From Kordia antarctica (GTDB lineage: Bacteria; Bacteroidota; Bacteroidia; Flavobacteriales; Flavobacteriaceae): a DNA stretch of 64,000 nucleotides. Location: the NCBI RefSeq assembly GCF_009901525.1, contig NZ_CP019288.1, positions 1,827,501 through 1,891,500 of the forward strand. Direction: 5' to 3'. The notes under the pieces are model-generated. The model saw only the letters and a list, made by a program, of their open reading frames with translations. It was not told where the DNA came from and made no database searches. Of the stretch, positions 34,376-43,306 are shown piece by piece. Positions within the stretch are counted from its first letter, which is position 1. Every line of letters begins with the position of its first letter. A program made the translations under genes and the position numbers.

Positions 34376-36613
34376 TTAATAGTTCAAACTTGCACCAAAT
34401 CCAATTCCCATATCGCTGTCGTAATGCGTTGTAATTCCAATATTTCGAGTAACGATATACTTAAATCCTGTCATATATTCCTTGTCAGTATTTACCATAA
34501 ATGCCCATCTTAATCGTGATGAAATTGGAATATCTTCTCGCATAAGCTGAAAACGCACATTTCCATCTGTAAATACTTCTCCTTGCAATTTCACTAGCAT
34601 TGGCAACGTGTATTCCGCTCCTAAACTCAAAACTGCTCTTTGATCTTTCGTGTTCGTTTGTCCGAAAAGGTTTTTTTCTACTTCACCATTTTGTTTTCTG
34701 TACCGCCAATCAAAACCAATAAAAGGCATAAACCATTGGTTTTTTCCAATATACCGACCAACGTGTGTTTCTGTTTCATAACCGTGTCCATCGTGATACC
34801 CTAAACGCCATTCTGTTCCAAAACTCCAACGTGTATTTTGCAACATTACCATTCCGTCGTTTCCGTTGGTAGCAAAGTCATTTTCTGCCATAAAATGCAG
34901 TTTGTTGCTTTCCGCTTGTAGTTTTTTGTATGCCCATTTTTTATTTGGTAAATATGGATTTTCAGCTTGATTTTCATATGAAAAAACTCTGTTCATTCCT
35001 GCCATCATATGATACAAAATATGGCAATGAAAAAACCAATCGCCTTCTGCATTTGCCAAAAATTCTATGGTATCGGTTTCCATTGGCATTATGTCCAACA
35101 CATTTTTAAGTGGTGCAAATTCTCCTTGACCATTTAATACTCTAAAATCGTGTCCGTGAAGATGCATTGGATGTCGCATCATCGAGCCATTGTAAAGCGT
35201 AATTCTCACATTTTCGCCTTTTTTGATTAGGATTTTATCAGTCTCTGAAAGCACTTTATTGTCCATACTCCAAACGTAGCGATTCATATTTCCTGTCAAT
35301 TCAAAACGTAATTCTCTTACTGGTGCATTTTTTGGTAATGTTGTTGGATGCGGTGCTTTTAGCATTCCATAGTTTAAAGTAATGATGTCTTGGTTTGCAT
35401 TCATTGAATGATTGGAATTATCCATTTTGTCGTCCATCTTCATGTTGTCCATTTTCATTTCAGGCATTCCAGAAATTTCTGGATACATTACAGTATTCAT
35501 ATCCATTTGCTGTAAGGACATATCCATTCCCATATCTTTCATACTTCCGTCCATATTCATCATATCGTTCATCATTTTCATTCCTTCAAAATATTTCAGT
35601 TTGGGCATTCTGCTTTTTAGCTGAATTTTACCACTTCCTAAATAGATGGAAGCGGATTTTGTTCGGTCTTCTGGTGTTACTAAAAATTCGTAAGCCGTAT
35701 TTTCGTTGGGAATTGTAACTACAACATCATAAGTTTCGGAAACTCCAATGATTAATCTATCGACTTCTACAGGTACAACATCATTTCCATCATTGGCAAC
35801 AACGGTCATTTTTCCACCTGCATAATTCAACCAAAAATAAGAGGAAGCTCCACCATTTGAAATACGCAAACGCACTTTATCTCCACCTTTAAATTGAGAC
35901 AATTGGCTTTCGTTTTTTCCGTTGATTAAAAACTTGTCATAATATACATCGCTCACGTCCATTGCCAACATGCGTTTCCATTCGTTGCCCAATTTGGTTT
36001 TAAAATGTCCTGTTTTTATAGCTTCGGAATAACTTTGAGTAGTCCCTTTTTTAATAGCAGCCCAATCATTTGCATTGTGCAACATTCTATGGACATTTTC
36101 GGGTTTAATATCTGTCCATTCGCTTAAAATTATTGGAACTTGTGGTAAATCGTCAATTCCCTTTCTAAAAGTAGGGTCATCTTTTCTCTTCAATAAAACC
36201 AAAGAGCCATACATTCCAATTTGCTCTTGTAAACCACTATGACTGTGATACCAATGTGTTCCACTTTGAATGATTGGAAAACGGTAGGTAAATGTTTCGC
36301 CAGGTTCTATAGGCATTTGTGTTAAATAAGGAACGCCATCATATTTGTTTGGCAGAAAAAGTCCGTGCCAATGCAAAGACGTACTTTCTTTCAACTTATT
36401 ATGAACCACAATTTCTGCAATATCGCCTTCCGTAAAAGTTAAGGTTGGCATTGGAATTTGTCCGTTTACCGCAATCGCTCTTTTTTCTTTACCAGAAAAA
36501 TTTACGATTGTATCTGTGATTGTTAAATTGTAACGCACTACATTTTGCGAAAAAATGGTAGTTGTTGACAGTATTCCTATGAATACTACCAACCAATTTA
36601 TGTATTTATACAT
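34376..36613 (-). CDS. CopA-like multicopper oxidase with CopB-like C-terminal region
   Basis: A 745-residue periplasmic copper oxidase. The signal peptide ends near FSQ (about 23). Copper ligands are in place: LHWHGLFLPN and GTHWYHSHSG in the first cupredoxin domain, HPMHLHGHDF and DWFFHCHILYHMMAGM in the last. A methionine-rich insert (about 345-405, with many MxM/MDM) resembles CopA metal-binding loops. From about 560 a further ~180 residues (RWSFGTEWRLGYHDGHG to FGASLNY) resemble the outer-membrane CopB copper-resistance protein, so CopA and CopB functions seem fused. It oxidises Cu(I) to Cu(II) or sequesters it. Confidence 0.85.
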   Translation of the reverse strand: MYKYINWLVVFIGILSTTTIFSQNVVRYNLTITDTIVNFSGKEKRAIAVNGQIPMPTLTFTEGDIAEIVVHNKLKESTSLHWHGLFLPNKYDGVPYLTQMPIEPGETFTYRFPIIQSGTHWYHSHSGLQEQIGMYGSLVLLKRKDDPTFRKGIDDLPQVPIILSEWTDIKPENVHRMLHNANDWAAIKKGTTQSYSEAIKTGHFKTKLGNEWKRMLAMDVSDVYYDKFLINGKNESQLSQFKGGDKVRLRISNGGASSYFWLNYAGGKMTVVANDGNDVVPVEVDRLIIGVSETYDVVVTIPNENTAYEFLVTPEDRTKSASIYLGSGKIQLKSRMPKLKYFEGMKMMNDMMNMDGSMKDMGMDMSLQQMDMNTVMYPEISGMPEMKMDNMKMDDKMDNSNHSMNANQDIITLNYGMLKAPHPTTLPKNAPVRELRFELTGNMNRYVWSMDNKVLSETDKILIKKGENVRITLYNGSMMRHPMHLHGHDFRVLNGQGEFAPLKNVLDIMPMETDTIEFLANAEGDWFFHCHILYHMMAGMNRVFSYENQAENPYLPNKKWAYKKLQAESNKLHFMAENDFATNGNDGMVMLQNTRWSFGTEWRLGYHDGHGYETETHVGRYIGKNQWFMPFIGFDWRYRKQNGEVEKNLFGQTNTKDQRAVLSLGAEYTLPMLVKLQGEVFTDGNVRFQLMREDIPISSRLRWAFMVNTDKEYMTGFKYIVTRNIGITTHYDSDMGIGFGASLNY

Positions 36614-36618
36614 TTGAT

Positions 36619-37467
36619 TTATTCCTTTATAGTTTCAACCGTTTTGCCACAACTCAACATCTGCGAACCATAATAAGGATTTTTAATTGCACTTTCTTTA
36701 CTTAACCAATTAGAATCCTTCATTGGGCAATACTGAAAATAAACAGGTTCTTCATATTTGGAAACTTTTAATATTTCGTAGATGTCTTTTGAAAGCCTAT
36801 CAAGATGACCTCTTTGTTTTTCAACATCATTGGTTTCTGAAATAGCTTGAGTTTCTTTTTTTAATGGTTCCACAATCTTCATCCAAACCATTTGCACGTC
36901 CATTGAAAGCTTATCCATTTTCATATCATTTAGTGCAGTTAAAAGGGTTTTTGCATTTACTGAAGCTGTTGCTCCGTCAGTTTTAATTAATGCATTTTTA
37001 ACTGCAAAATAGCTCTCGTAAACTGCTGAAAGCGGATTTACATCTTGCATTTCATCCATTTTGTTTGAATGCATTGTATGGTCATTTTTTGTCATTTCCA
37101 TTTTTGGCTCTTCCGTTTTCGCAATTACTTGTTTTGCCCTTTCATATTGACAACAACTTGGTAAATTTGAATATGTATCATTAGGTGCTAAAAAAGTATC
37201 GTTGTCGTAACCTGCCAAAGCAATTCTTTTTAAAATATCTTCTTTAGAAGTTTTTAAACCGTCGTATGAAATGGTAGCCATTTTGGTTTCCTTATCCCAA
37301 TCTACATTAGATTGGTTTTTCATATTTCCAGCTTTTTCGATTGTGCTTTCGCACATTCCACAGTTTCCGTAGATTTTTACGCTTTCGTTTTTTTGATTTT
37401 TTATTTGAGCGATACAGTAGTTAAAACCAAATAAGAGACAAAGCAATGGTGTGATGAAATTTTTCAT
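36619..37467 (-). CDS. HMA-domain plus DUF3347 periplasmic copper-handling protein
   Basis: A 282-residue exported protein with a signal peptide ending CIAQ (about 21). A heavy-metal-associated domain (about 28-95) carries the Cys pair GNCGMCE (34-40), and a second Cys pair (CCQYE) follows. A short His/Met linker (DHTMHSNKMDEM) precedes the DUF3347 domain (about 140-245). A C-terminal part holds FQYCPMKD and MLSCGKTV, a possible further metal site. It lies 5 bp upstream of the multicopper oxidase and 9 bp downstream of the adaptor gene; it probably ferries copper between oxidase and pump. Confidence 0.85.
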   Translation of the reverse strand: MKNFITPLLCLLFGFNYCIAQIKNQKNESVKIYGNCGMCESTIEKAGNMKNQSNVDWDKETKMATISYDGLKTSKEDILKRIALAGYDNDTFLAPNDTYSNLPSCCQYERAKQVIAKTEEPKMEMTKNDHTMHSNKMDEMQDVNPLSAVYESYFAVKNALIKTDGATASVNAKTLLTALNDMKMDKLSMDVQMVWMKIVEPLKKETQAISETNDVEKQRGHLDRLSKDIYEILKVSKYEEPVYFQYCPMKDSNWLSKESAIKNPYYGSQMLSCGKTVETIKE

Positions 37468-37476
37468 ATTTATTAT

Positions 37477-38391
37477 TTATTTAATTTTAACAATTGTTGA
37501 ATCCTGCATTTGATAACCACCTTCAGTAATGACCAAATCATGTACGTTAAGGCTTTCAGATTTTACTTGAACAAGAGAATCGTTTTTAAGTAAAGGTAGC
37601 ACCTTTTGCTTTAATGCAAGCGAATCATTTACTACTTTCATTACCCAAAATTCAGTCAATAATTCATTGGTTTGTAATGCTGTTTTCGGAATGGTTATCG
37701 CAGTTGTATCTTCTTTATAAATAGTTTTGACTTGTACATTTAGATTTTCTGGAAGATTGGCATCTGGCAACGCGATTAGAAATATTTGAGATTGCGCCAC
37801 AGGATCTATTGTTGGCAATGTGCCTGTTACTTTTGCATGAAGCGATTTTCCATTTTGAAGTACAATCTCGCAAGAAGAACCTATTTGTATCGCATCTTCA
37901 TACTCATAAGGCACATTTACTTGAACCACAAGTGATTTAGGCTGCACTACAGTTGCTAACACATCACCTTCAGCAACATAATCATTTCGGGTAACATTCA
38001 GTACTGTAAAAATACCTGTTGCATTGCTCTTAATAGTTATAGGGTTTACAAACTTTGCCAACGAACTATCAATTTTTACTGCTTCTTTTAGTGCATCTTG
38101 TTCTTTGGTTCTTACCGATGCAAAAGTTTGTCCGCTACGAATATTATCACCTATTTTATACTTCATCCAAGAGATGTAGCCTGTAACATTAGACCGAATA
38201 TTTTCTTTTTTTTGATACTGCGTTACACCATTAAACGTAAGGTATTCTTTAATATCATTTTCAGTGACACTTACTACGGAAACGCTAATAGGTGCTTTTT
38301 TTTCTGAAACTACTTTAACCTTTTTTTTACAAGCTAAAAAACTTATAATTAGAAGCAAAACCAGTATGTATTTTGAGTACTTTTTTTTCAT
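37477..38391 (-). CDS. RND efflux periplasmic adaptor lipoprotein
   Basis: A 304-residue membrane-fusion protein linking the CusA-type pump to TolC. ATG 38391 was chosen because it gives a proper lipoprotein signal with lipobox SFLAC (about 20), whereas an upstream in-frame ATG at 38469 adds 26 polar residues. Barrel-sandwich hybrid motifs are visible (NVTGYISWMKYKIGDNIRSGQTF and NATGIFTVLNVTRNDYVAEGD in order), followed by a beta-barrel part (VNVPYEYEDAIQIGS). It is the second gene of the copper-efflux operon. Confidence 0.85.
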   Translation of the reverse strand: MKKKYSKYILVLLLIISFLACKKKVKVVSEKKAPISVSVVSVTENDIKEYLTFNGVTQYQKKENIRSNVTGYISWMKYKIGDNIRSGQTFASVRTKEQDALKEAVKIDSSLAKFVNPITIKSNATGIFTVLNVTRNDYVAEGDVLATVVQPKSLVVQVNVPYEYEDAIQIGSSCEIVLQNGKSLHAKVTGTLPTIDPVAQSQIFLIALPDANLPENLNVQVKTIYKEDTTAITIPKTALQTNELLTEFWVMKVVNDSLALKQKVLPLLKNDSLVQVKSESLNVHDLVITEGGYQMQDSTIVKIK

Positions 38392-38485
38392 TTGTTTAAA
38401 TGTATTGTTTTTTATGGTCACATGCTGTTCGCTATTAATCATTCCGTTGGGTAATAAAATTTTGAACAAGCTCGTTTCATAATTA

Positions 38486-39766
38486 CTACCAGTTTATATA
38501 ATTATATTGGCTTTTTAATAACCAGTGATTCGTTTGCATTTGTAATTTGGTATAGGAGTTTATTTTATAATTCTGAATGACATTGAGATAATCTACAATG
38601 GATATTTGACCTTGAACCAACTTTCCTTTATAGATTTCAAGTATATTTATCTGCTTTTCTAGTTGTTTGTCAAGTAGCAACATAGTATCATCTAAAGCCA
38701 GTATTTGCTTTTCAATAGTTTGAAGATTATTATCTAACTGAACTCTTGCATTGTCTTTATAGAATTCTAAACTTTCTTCCTTTAAAGCACTTTGTTGCGC
38801 ATTGTACTTTCGTTGTTTTCCGTCATAAATTGGAATTGTTAAACGCAGTCCAGCACTTGCACCAAATCTCCGATAGATACTAGGAATTTCAACTGCATTT
38901 AAACCTGTGTTTGCATACGCAGTTATTTGTGGCTTGTATTGATTTTCAAAAACTCGTTGATTCGCAACAATTTGTAAGCTATCATTTTTTAACTTTTTTT
39001 GATAAAAGAATTGTGAAGGTTTAGATGCACTGCTAAAACTTGGTGCTTCTAGCTGTTCAACAGTACCAATAGCCATTCCGCTTAAACTATAAAGTTGACT
39101 AATTGCAATTTTAAGATTGTTTTGGATTTGTTGAAGCTCCAACTTCTTGCCTTCAATATCTAATTGTAATAGCAAATAATCGCTTTCCATTAAAATAGCT
39201 CTTTTCACTAACAACTCAACCACTTGCAATCGTTTTTCAAGGTCTTTCAAAATTTCTTTTGTAAATTCTTCTTGCAATTGCAATTGATAGGCAATTATGT
39301 AAACATCTGTTATATTCTTGATAATAGTATGAGTGATTTCTTCAGAAGAGAACTTAATAGTATTGTTTTGGATTTTATTCTGAAATAACAAATTATCTGT
39401 CGCTGCTTTATTGAATAAATTTTTAGTCACATTGACTTGTGCAGAGTACAAACCACCATTTGTAATTCCAACATCATAACCGTATGCATTGGCAGATGGT
39501 GTTGTTGTGATATCTATGATTTTTCCGTTGTTATTGAAATAAGGAGCGACTAACACTTCGGAAGTTGCGTTTATTTGAAATGCTTTATTTTGAGCAATAA
39601 TGATACTGTTTTGAATTTCTCCAATCTTTAAAAGATTTTTATTTTCGTTTAAAGTAGGTGCATTTTCTTTTGCTCGTTCAACAAAAAAGTCAAGATTTGT
39701 CTGATGTTGAGCAAATGTAAAAAAGCTCACAAAACAAGTAATTAGTAAAAATAGTATAGTTTTCAA
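38486..39766 (-). CDS. TolC-family outer-membrane efflux protein
   Basis: About 426 residues, with a signal peptide ending TFAQ (about 20 from the chosen start). The protein is mostly long helices with the duplicated TolC arrangement (LNENKNLLKIGEIQNSII early; LKEESLEFYKDNARVQLDNN late) and a barrel part between. There is no ATG; the likely starts are TTG codons at 39772 or 39766, of which 39766 gives a good MKTILFLLITCF signal. It is the first gene of the copper-efflux operon and follows a CTTTAG-box promoter whose predicted start is about 20 nt upstream. Confidence 0.85.
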   Translation of the reverse strand: MKTILFLLITCFVSFFTFAQHQTNLDFFVERAKENAPTLNENKNLLKIGEIQNSIIIAQNKAFQINATSEVLVAPYFNNNGKIIDITTTPSANAYGYDVGITNGGLYSAQVNVTKNLFNKAATDNLLFQNKIQNNTIKFSSEEITHTIIKNITDVYIIAYQLQLQEEFTKEILKDLEKRLQVVELLVKRAILMESDYLLLQLDIEGKKLELQQIQNNLKIAISQLYSLSGMAIGTVEQLEAPSFSSASKPSQFFYQKKLKNDSLQIVANQRVFENQYKPQITAYANTGLNAVEIPSIYRRFGASAGLRLTIPIYDGKQRKYNAQQSALKEESLEFYKDNARVQLDNNLQTIEKQILALDDTMLLLDKQLEKQINILEIYKGKLVQGQISIVDYLNVIQNYKINSYTKLQMQTNHWLLKSQYNYINW

Positions 39767-39791
39767 TAACAATGAATTAGAATTAAAAAAA

Positions 39792-39826
39792 TAAAGGTAC
39801 TTATAAATTCTAAAGAATATCTAAAG
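39792..39826 (-). promoter_or_regulatory. CTTTAG-box promoter of the copper-efflux operon (site 8)
   Basis: Two perfect CTTTAG boxes on the minus strand (39826-39821 and 39815-39810), 11 bp apart; 10 nt later TACCTTTA (39799-39792). It would drive the operon from the TolC homologue down to the MscS gene, about 10.6 kb. Confidence 0.75.
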
Positions 39827-39974
39827 GGGAAGATAAGATGATAAACATTAAAAAGTTGTTGCTTAGTCTCTACACATATCACATAACCTTAGTTTTTTGC
39901 ATGTCAAAATAGTATTTGTATAAAATACTTATCAAATCATTTCTTCATATTTCTAATCAATACAAAACAGTAAA

Positions 39975-40009
39975 CTTTAGATTCTCTTTAGATTCATGTG
40001 TCACTTTTA
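39975..40009 (+). promoter_or_regulatory. CTTTAG-box promoter of the second PAP2 gene (site 9)
   Basis: Two perfect plus-strand boxes (39975-39980, 39986-39991), 11 bp apart within the direct repeat CTTTAGATTCT/CTTTAGATTCA. Ten nt later comes CACTTTTA (40002-40009), the -7 element with one mismatch. It diverges from site 8, about 150 bp away. The predicted start falls at about 40015, the first ATG of the gene. Confidence 0.65.
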
Positions 40010-40014
40010 CATAA

Positions 40015-40656
40015 ATGCTAATAAAAGAAAAGCTTATAACTGACAGCTACTTAACTATTAAATTTTACAAAGTGATTATATTTTCTATTTTCAAAGAAAA
40101 TCTCAAAGTATTCTCTATTTTGATTTTCTTCATTTTTTCTTTAAACACATATGCGCAAGACACATCAGAAACAAAACCAAAGGTTGGCACAACCCAAAAA
40201 ATAGGCGATATTATTGTCTTTGCATTACCATTGGGAACACTAGCTACAAGTTTTATTATTGATGATAAAAAGGGCGCATGGCAATTTACCAAAGGTTTAG
40301 TAGTAACAGAAGCCGTAACTTTTGGATTGAAGTATAGTATAAATAAGCAACGTCCCGATATGAGTAATGACAACTCATTTCCTTCAGGACATACATCTAC
40401 TACCTTTCATAGTGCAGGTTTTATTCATAGACGTTACGGTTTTAAATACAGCATCCCCGCTTATTTATTAGCAGGTTTTACTGCGGCAAGTAGAATTGAT
40501 TCAAATAAGCATGACATTCTGGATGTACTAGCAGGAGCAGCCATAGGTTTAGGCAGCAATCTATTATTTACTACGGAGTACCAACAAGAACACATGTCAT
40601 TGAATTTTAATAGTAATCAAGGAAATTACCTTCTTGGTTTTACATACAAATTTTAA
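40015..40656 (+). CDS. Exported PAP2-family phosphatase (paralogue)
   Basis: A PAP2 phosphatase with all three motifs: KYSINKQRP, FPSGHTS and SRIDSNKHDILD. The C-terminus GNYLLGFTYKF is like that of the paralogue at 7347-7916, as are the IHRRYGF and PAYLLAG blocks. A signal-like helix ends NTYAQ (about 46 from the first ATG). The first ATG (40015) coincides with the predicted transcription start, so translation is either leaderless or begins at a GTG at 40072, which would give a signal peptide of normal length. It lies opposite the copper-efflux operon, under its own CTTTAG boxes. Confidence 0.85.
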   Translation: MLIKEKLITDSYLTIKFYKVIIFSIFKENLKVFSILIFFIFSLNTYAQDTSETKPKVGTTQKIGDIIVFALPLGTLATSFIIDDKKGAWQFTKGLVVTEAVTFGLKYSINKQRPDMSNDNSFPSGHTSTTFHSAGFIHRRYGFKYSIPAYLLAGFTAASRIDSNKHDILDVLAGAAIGLGSNLLFTTEYQQEHMSLNFNSNQGNYLLGFTYKF

Positions 40657-41083
40657 GCTACTCAGGACATGTTTCCGAAAGATAACTCCAGAAATGTATT
40701 GCCTTTTTGGAATGTCTATTTAAAAATTGAAGTCCAAAAACAAGTGAGATTATATAAATCAAAAAAAATCTGATATTCAAATTTAGTTTTCAAAAAAAGC
40801 GAAGAATTATCAAATACCCTAAAAAGAACGATAGTGTTGTAATTTGGACAAACAATAATTATAAACTAAACACTAATAATTTTTAATTAATAGTTAATAA
40901 CATTTGATGTAGGTTAAAAAATCAAATGTCTATATTGAAGTTAATAAGGTGATTTTATTTATATTTGATGAGTATTAATTTTTAATAAAGAATACACAAA
41001 CGAATACGAATAGGTCATTTTCAAATTACAAAACAAAATTAAGAAAATGATTTTCAGCCACTTATGTTATTTCAATTTTTAGA

Positions 41084-41144
41084 GTCACTGACGAGAGCGT
41101 GACCGCTTTTTTGTGGGAACCCACACTCCGACGAGCTCAGTGAC
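41084..41144. other. Structured element between convergent genes
   Basis: In the 644-bp gap between the PAP2 gene and the DUF4294 gene, GTCACTGA (41084-41091) and TCAGTGAC (41137-41144) are exact inverted repeats enclosing a smaller palindrome GTGGG-aa-CCCAC (about 41113-41124). The stretch is clearly richer in G and C than its surroundings. An alternative stem pairs GTCAC (41084) with GTGAC (41099). It could be a small RNA, a bidirectional terminator or a dispersed repeat. The rest of the gap (40657-41080, 41145-41300) shows only a T/G-rich repeat. Confidence 0.35.
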
Positions 41145-41229
41145 CCGGCTTTCGTACTATTGTTGAACCTTTGTAGGTCTTTGCCTCGCTAGCTCGGTTT
41201 TGTGGATGCGTTTGTTTGGCAGTTTGTGG

Positions 41230-41259
41230 ATTTGGCTATCTGTGGATTTGTGGATTCGC
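41230..41259 (+). repeat. Dispersed T/G-rich repeat, copy B
   Basis: Matches 69-98 at 24 of 30 bases (ATTTGG...TTCGC). It sits in a longer run of TTTGTGGATTTG-like units between the structured element and the DUF4294 gene. Confidence 0.4.
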
Positions 41260-41300
41260 GAAAAAGGGAAATGAAAGCTATGATTTTATTTTACTCGCAA

Positions 41301-41978
41301 CTATTTCTTTTCCTGATCTTTAGATGACCATTTGTCCGTTAGTTCAAGGTACGAGAACGGTAATACAGATGGTTGCTTTTTTAGTTGATTATGGTAAAAT
41401 GCGCGTTGAAGTATATCTTCTATTAGGTAGTCTTCGTGATTTGACTCTGGTTCAAACTCCCTTTTGAGAGAGATATCGAATAAGTTTGCAGTTGTATTGT
41501 ACCAAAATGCTTTCCAACCACTTCGCAAACGCTTTATTAGATCGAATGCTGTATCACCGGTTTGCCTATGAATTAGCTTTATGAGTATTTGTCCTTCCGT
41601 TTTGGTTAGCTTTTTTAGTTTCGCAGATAGTTCTTCTTCAATGAATTTCTGAACTCTTTTTGTATATCTTCTGCGTTTTGATTTGGAATCTATTTTGTCA
41701 AGTCTTTCATTTAATTTTATTAAACGATCAGCCGCCATCATAGCGTACGGATATACTTTTAAGGTTTTTCTTCTTAGTATTAGGTATCGAATGCGCTCTT
41801 CTTTCGAAGAAAATTTTAATTTATTGAATAGGATTACTTCTTCAAGTTCGATGGAGGAACGCGGAATGGAATCACCTTCAATGAGAAACTGCTTCACTTT
41901 TATAGTGTCTTGCGTCATAATTTGCGCTTGACCTATATATGTTATCAGTATTAGTAGTATGAGACTTATTCTTTTCAT
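41301..41978 (-). CDS. DUF4294 protein
   Basis: A 225-residue protein with a signal peptide ending GQAQ (about 19), then a conserved basic helical region (LILRRKTLKVYPYAMMAADRL, split: LILRRKTLKV / YPYAMMAADR, about 66-86) and a coiled-coil-like middle. This fits DUF4294, a Bacteroidota family of unknown function. It is divergent from an M42 aminopeptidase, an arrangement I recall as common in Flavobacteriia. Probably periplasmic. Confidence 0.8.
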   Translation of the reverse strand: MKRISLILLILITYIGQAQIMTQDTIKVKQFLIEGDSIPRSSIELEEVILFNKLKFSSKEERIRYLILRRKTLKVYPYAMMAADRLIKLNERLDKIDSKSKRRRYTKRVQKFIEEELSAKLKKLTKTEGQILIKLIHRQTGDTAFDLIKRLRSGWKAFWYNTTANLFDISLKREFEPESNHEDYLIEDILQRAFYHNQLKKQPSVLPFSYLELTDKWSSKDQEKK

Positions 41979-42088
41979 GCTTGACTTGTAATTCTTTCAA
42001 TTTTTATACCAAATGTAATAATTCATTCTATTATATCTATAATTTCTGTTTTAATATTATTATTTTCGTCTGAATTAAATTAAATTTT

Positions 42089-43177
42089 ATGGCAAAGAAG
42101 AAAGTTATCAATAAAAAGTCAATGGCTTTTTTGGAAAAATATTTGAATAATGCTGCTCCAACTGGTTATGAATGGGATGGACAAAAGATTTGGATGGATT
42201 ATTTGAAACCTTATGTTGACGAATTTTTCACAGATTCTTATGGAACCGCCGTTGGTGTAATTAATCCGAAAGCAAAGTTTAAAGTTGTTATTGAAGGACA
42301 TGCCGATGAGATTTCATGGTACGTTAATTATATTACTGATGAAGGTTTGCTGTATGTGATTCGAAATGGCGGAAGCGATCATCAGATTGCACCTTCAAAA
42401 TGGGTAAATATTCATACGAAGAAAGGTATTGTGAAAGGTATTTTTGGTTGGCCAGCAATTCATACTAGAAATAAAAGCAAGGAAGAACCGCCAAAATTAG
42501 ATAATATTTTTATCGATGTCGGTTGTACTACGAAGAAAGAAGTTGAAGAACTTGGCGTACATGTTGGTTGCGTGATTACGTATCCAGACACGTTTCATGT
42601 GTTGAATAAAGATAAATTTGTTTGTAGAGCTATTGATAATAGAGCTGGTGGATTTATGATTGCAGAAGTTGCACGTTTGCTACACGAGAATAAAGTGAAA
42701 CTTCCTTTTGGATTGTACATTACGAATTCTGTCCAAGAAGAAATTGGTTTACGCGGTGCACAAATGATTACGGAAACCATTAAACCTAATGTTGCCATTG
42801 TAACTGATGTTTGTCACGATACGACAACTCCTATGATAAATATGAAGACGCAAGGAGAAACTAAAATGGGTGCTGGACCTGTAATTTCATACGCGCCAGC
42901 TGTTCAGAATAAGTTACGCGAACGTATTATTGAAACCGCTGAAGCAAACAAAATTCCTTTTCAACGTATGGCTTCTAGCCGTTCTACGGGAACTGACACT
43001 GATGCTTTTGCCTATAGTAATGGCGGAGTTCCTTCTGCATTAATATCACTTCCATTGCGTTATATGCATACAACTGTAGAAACTGTACATAAAGATGATG
43101 TGGAGAATGTGATTCGTTTGATTTACGAAACATTGTTAACGATTAAAGACGGAGAAACGTTTAGTTATTTTGATTAA
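42089..43177 (+). CDS. M42-family aminopeptidase
   Basis: A 362-residue cytoplasmic metallo-aminopeptidase of the M42 (FrvX/glutamyl aminopeptidase) family, with two metal ions. Ligands are seen in order: GHADEISW (His at about 72), AIDNRAGG (Asp at about 184), the catalytic Glu pair in QEEIGLRGA (about 216-224), VTDVCHD (Asp at about 240) and the final His in RYMHTTVE (about 331). It removes N-terminal residues from peptides and forms tetrahedral oligomers in known members. A strong terminator follows. Confidence 0.9.
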   Translation: MAKKKVINKKSMAFLEKYLNNAAPTGYEWDGQKIWMDYLKPYVDEFFTDSYGTAVGVINPKAKFKVVIEGHADEISWYVNYITDEGLLYVIRNGGSDHQIAPSKWVNIHTKKGIVKGIFGWPAIHTRNKSKEEPPKLDNIFIDVGCTTKKEVEELGVHVGCVITYPDTFHVLNKDKFVCRAIDNRAGGFMIAEVARLLHENKVKLPFGLYITNSVQEEIGLRGAQMITETIKPNVAIVTDVCHDTTTPMINMKTQGETKMGAGPVISYAPAVQNKLRERIIETAEANKIPFQRMASSRSTGTDTDAFAYSNGGVPSALISLPLRYMHTTVETVHKDDVENVIRLIYETLLTIKDGETFSYFD

Positions 43178-43199
43178 ATAGATTCTTTTAGATATTGAA

Positions 43200-43233
43200 A
43201 AAGCGACACTATATATAATGGTGTCGCTTTTTT
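43200..43233 (+). terminator. Rho-independent terminator after the M42 peptidase
   Basis: AAAGCGACAC (43200-43209) pairs with GTGTCGCTTT (43221-43230), with a T run to 43233, 23 bp after the stop codon. The flanking A and T runs make it potentially bidirectional. Confidence 0.85.
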
Positions 43234-43260
43234 ATTGTTTGAATTTTCTTTTATTGATTG

Positions 43261-43281
43261 CATCTCGACTGCGCTCGATGT
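43261..43281. repeat. Short dispersed palindromic repeat
   Basis: CATCTCGACTGCGCTCGATG is a near-palindrome of the kind scattered through many Bacteroidota genomes. It lies between two convergent genes. The element may act as a weak hairpin. Confidence 0.4.
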
Positions 43282-43306
43282 GACATAGGAATATTTTTAA
43301 AATAGC

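Noticed and set aside
41084-41144. tRNA or tmRNA gene
   Set aside because: No T-loop consensus, no CCA end and no cloverleaf could be drawn; only nested palindromes are seen.
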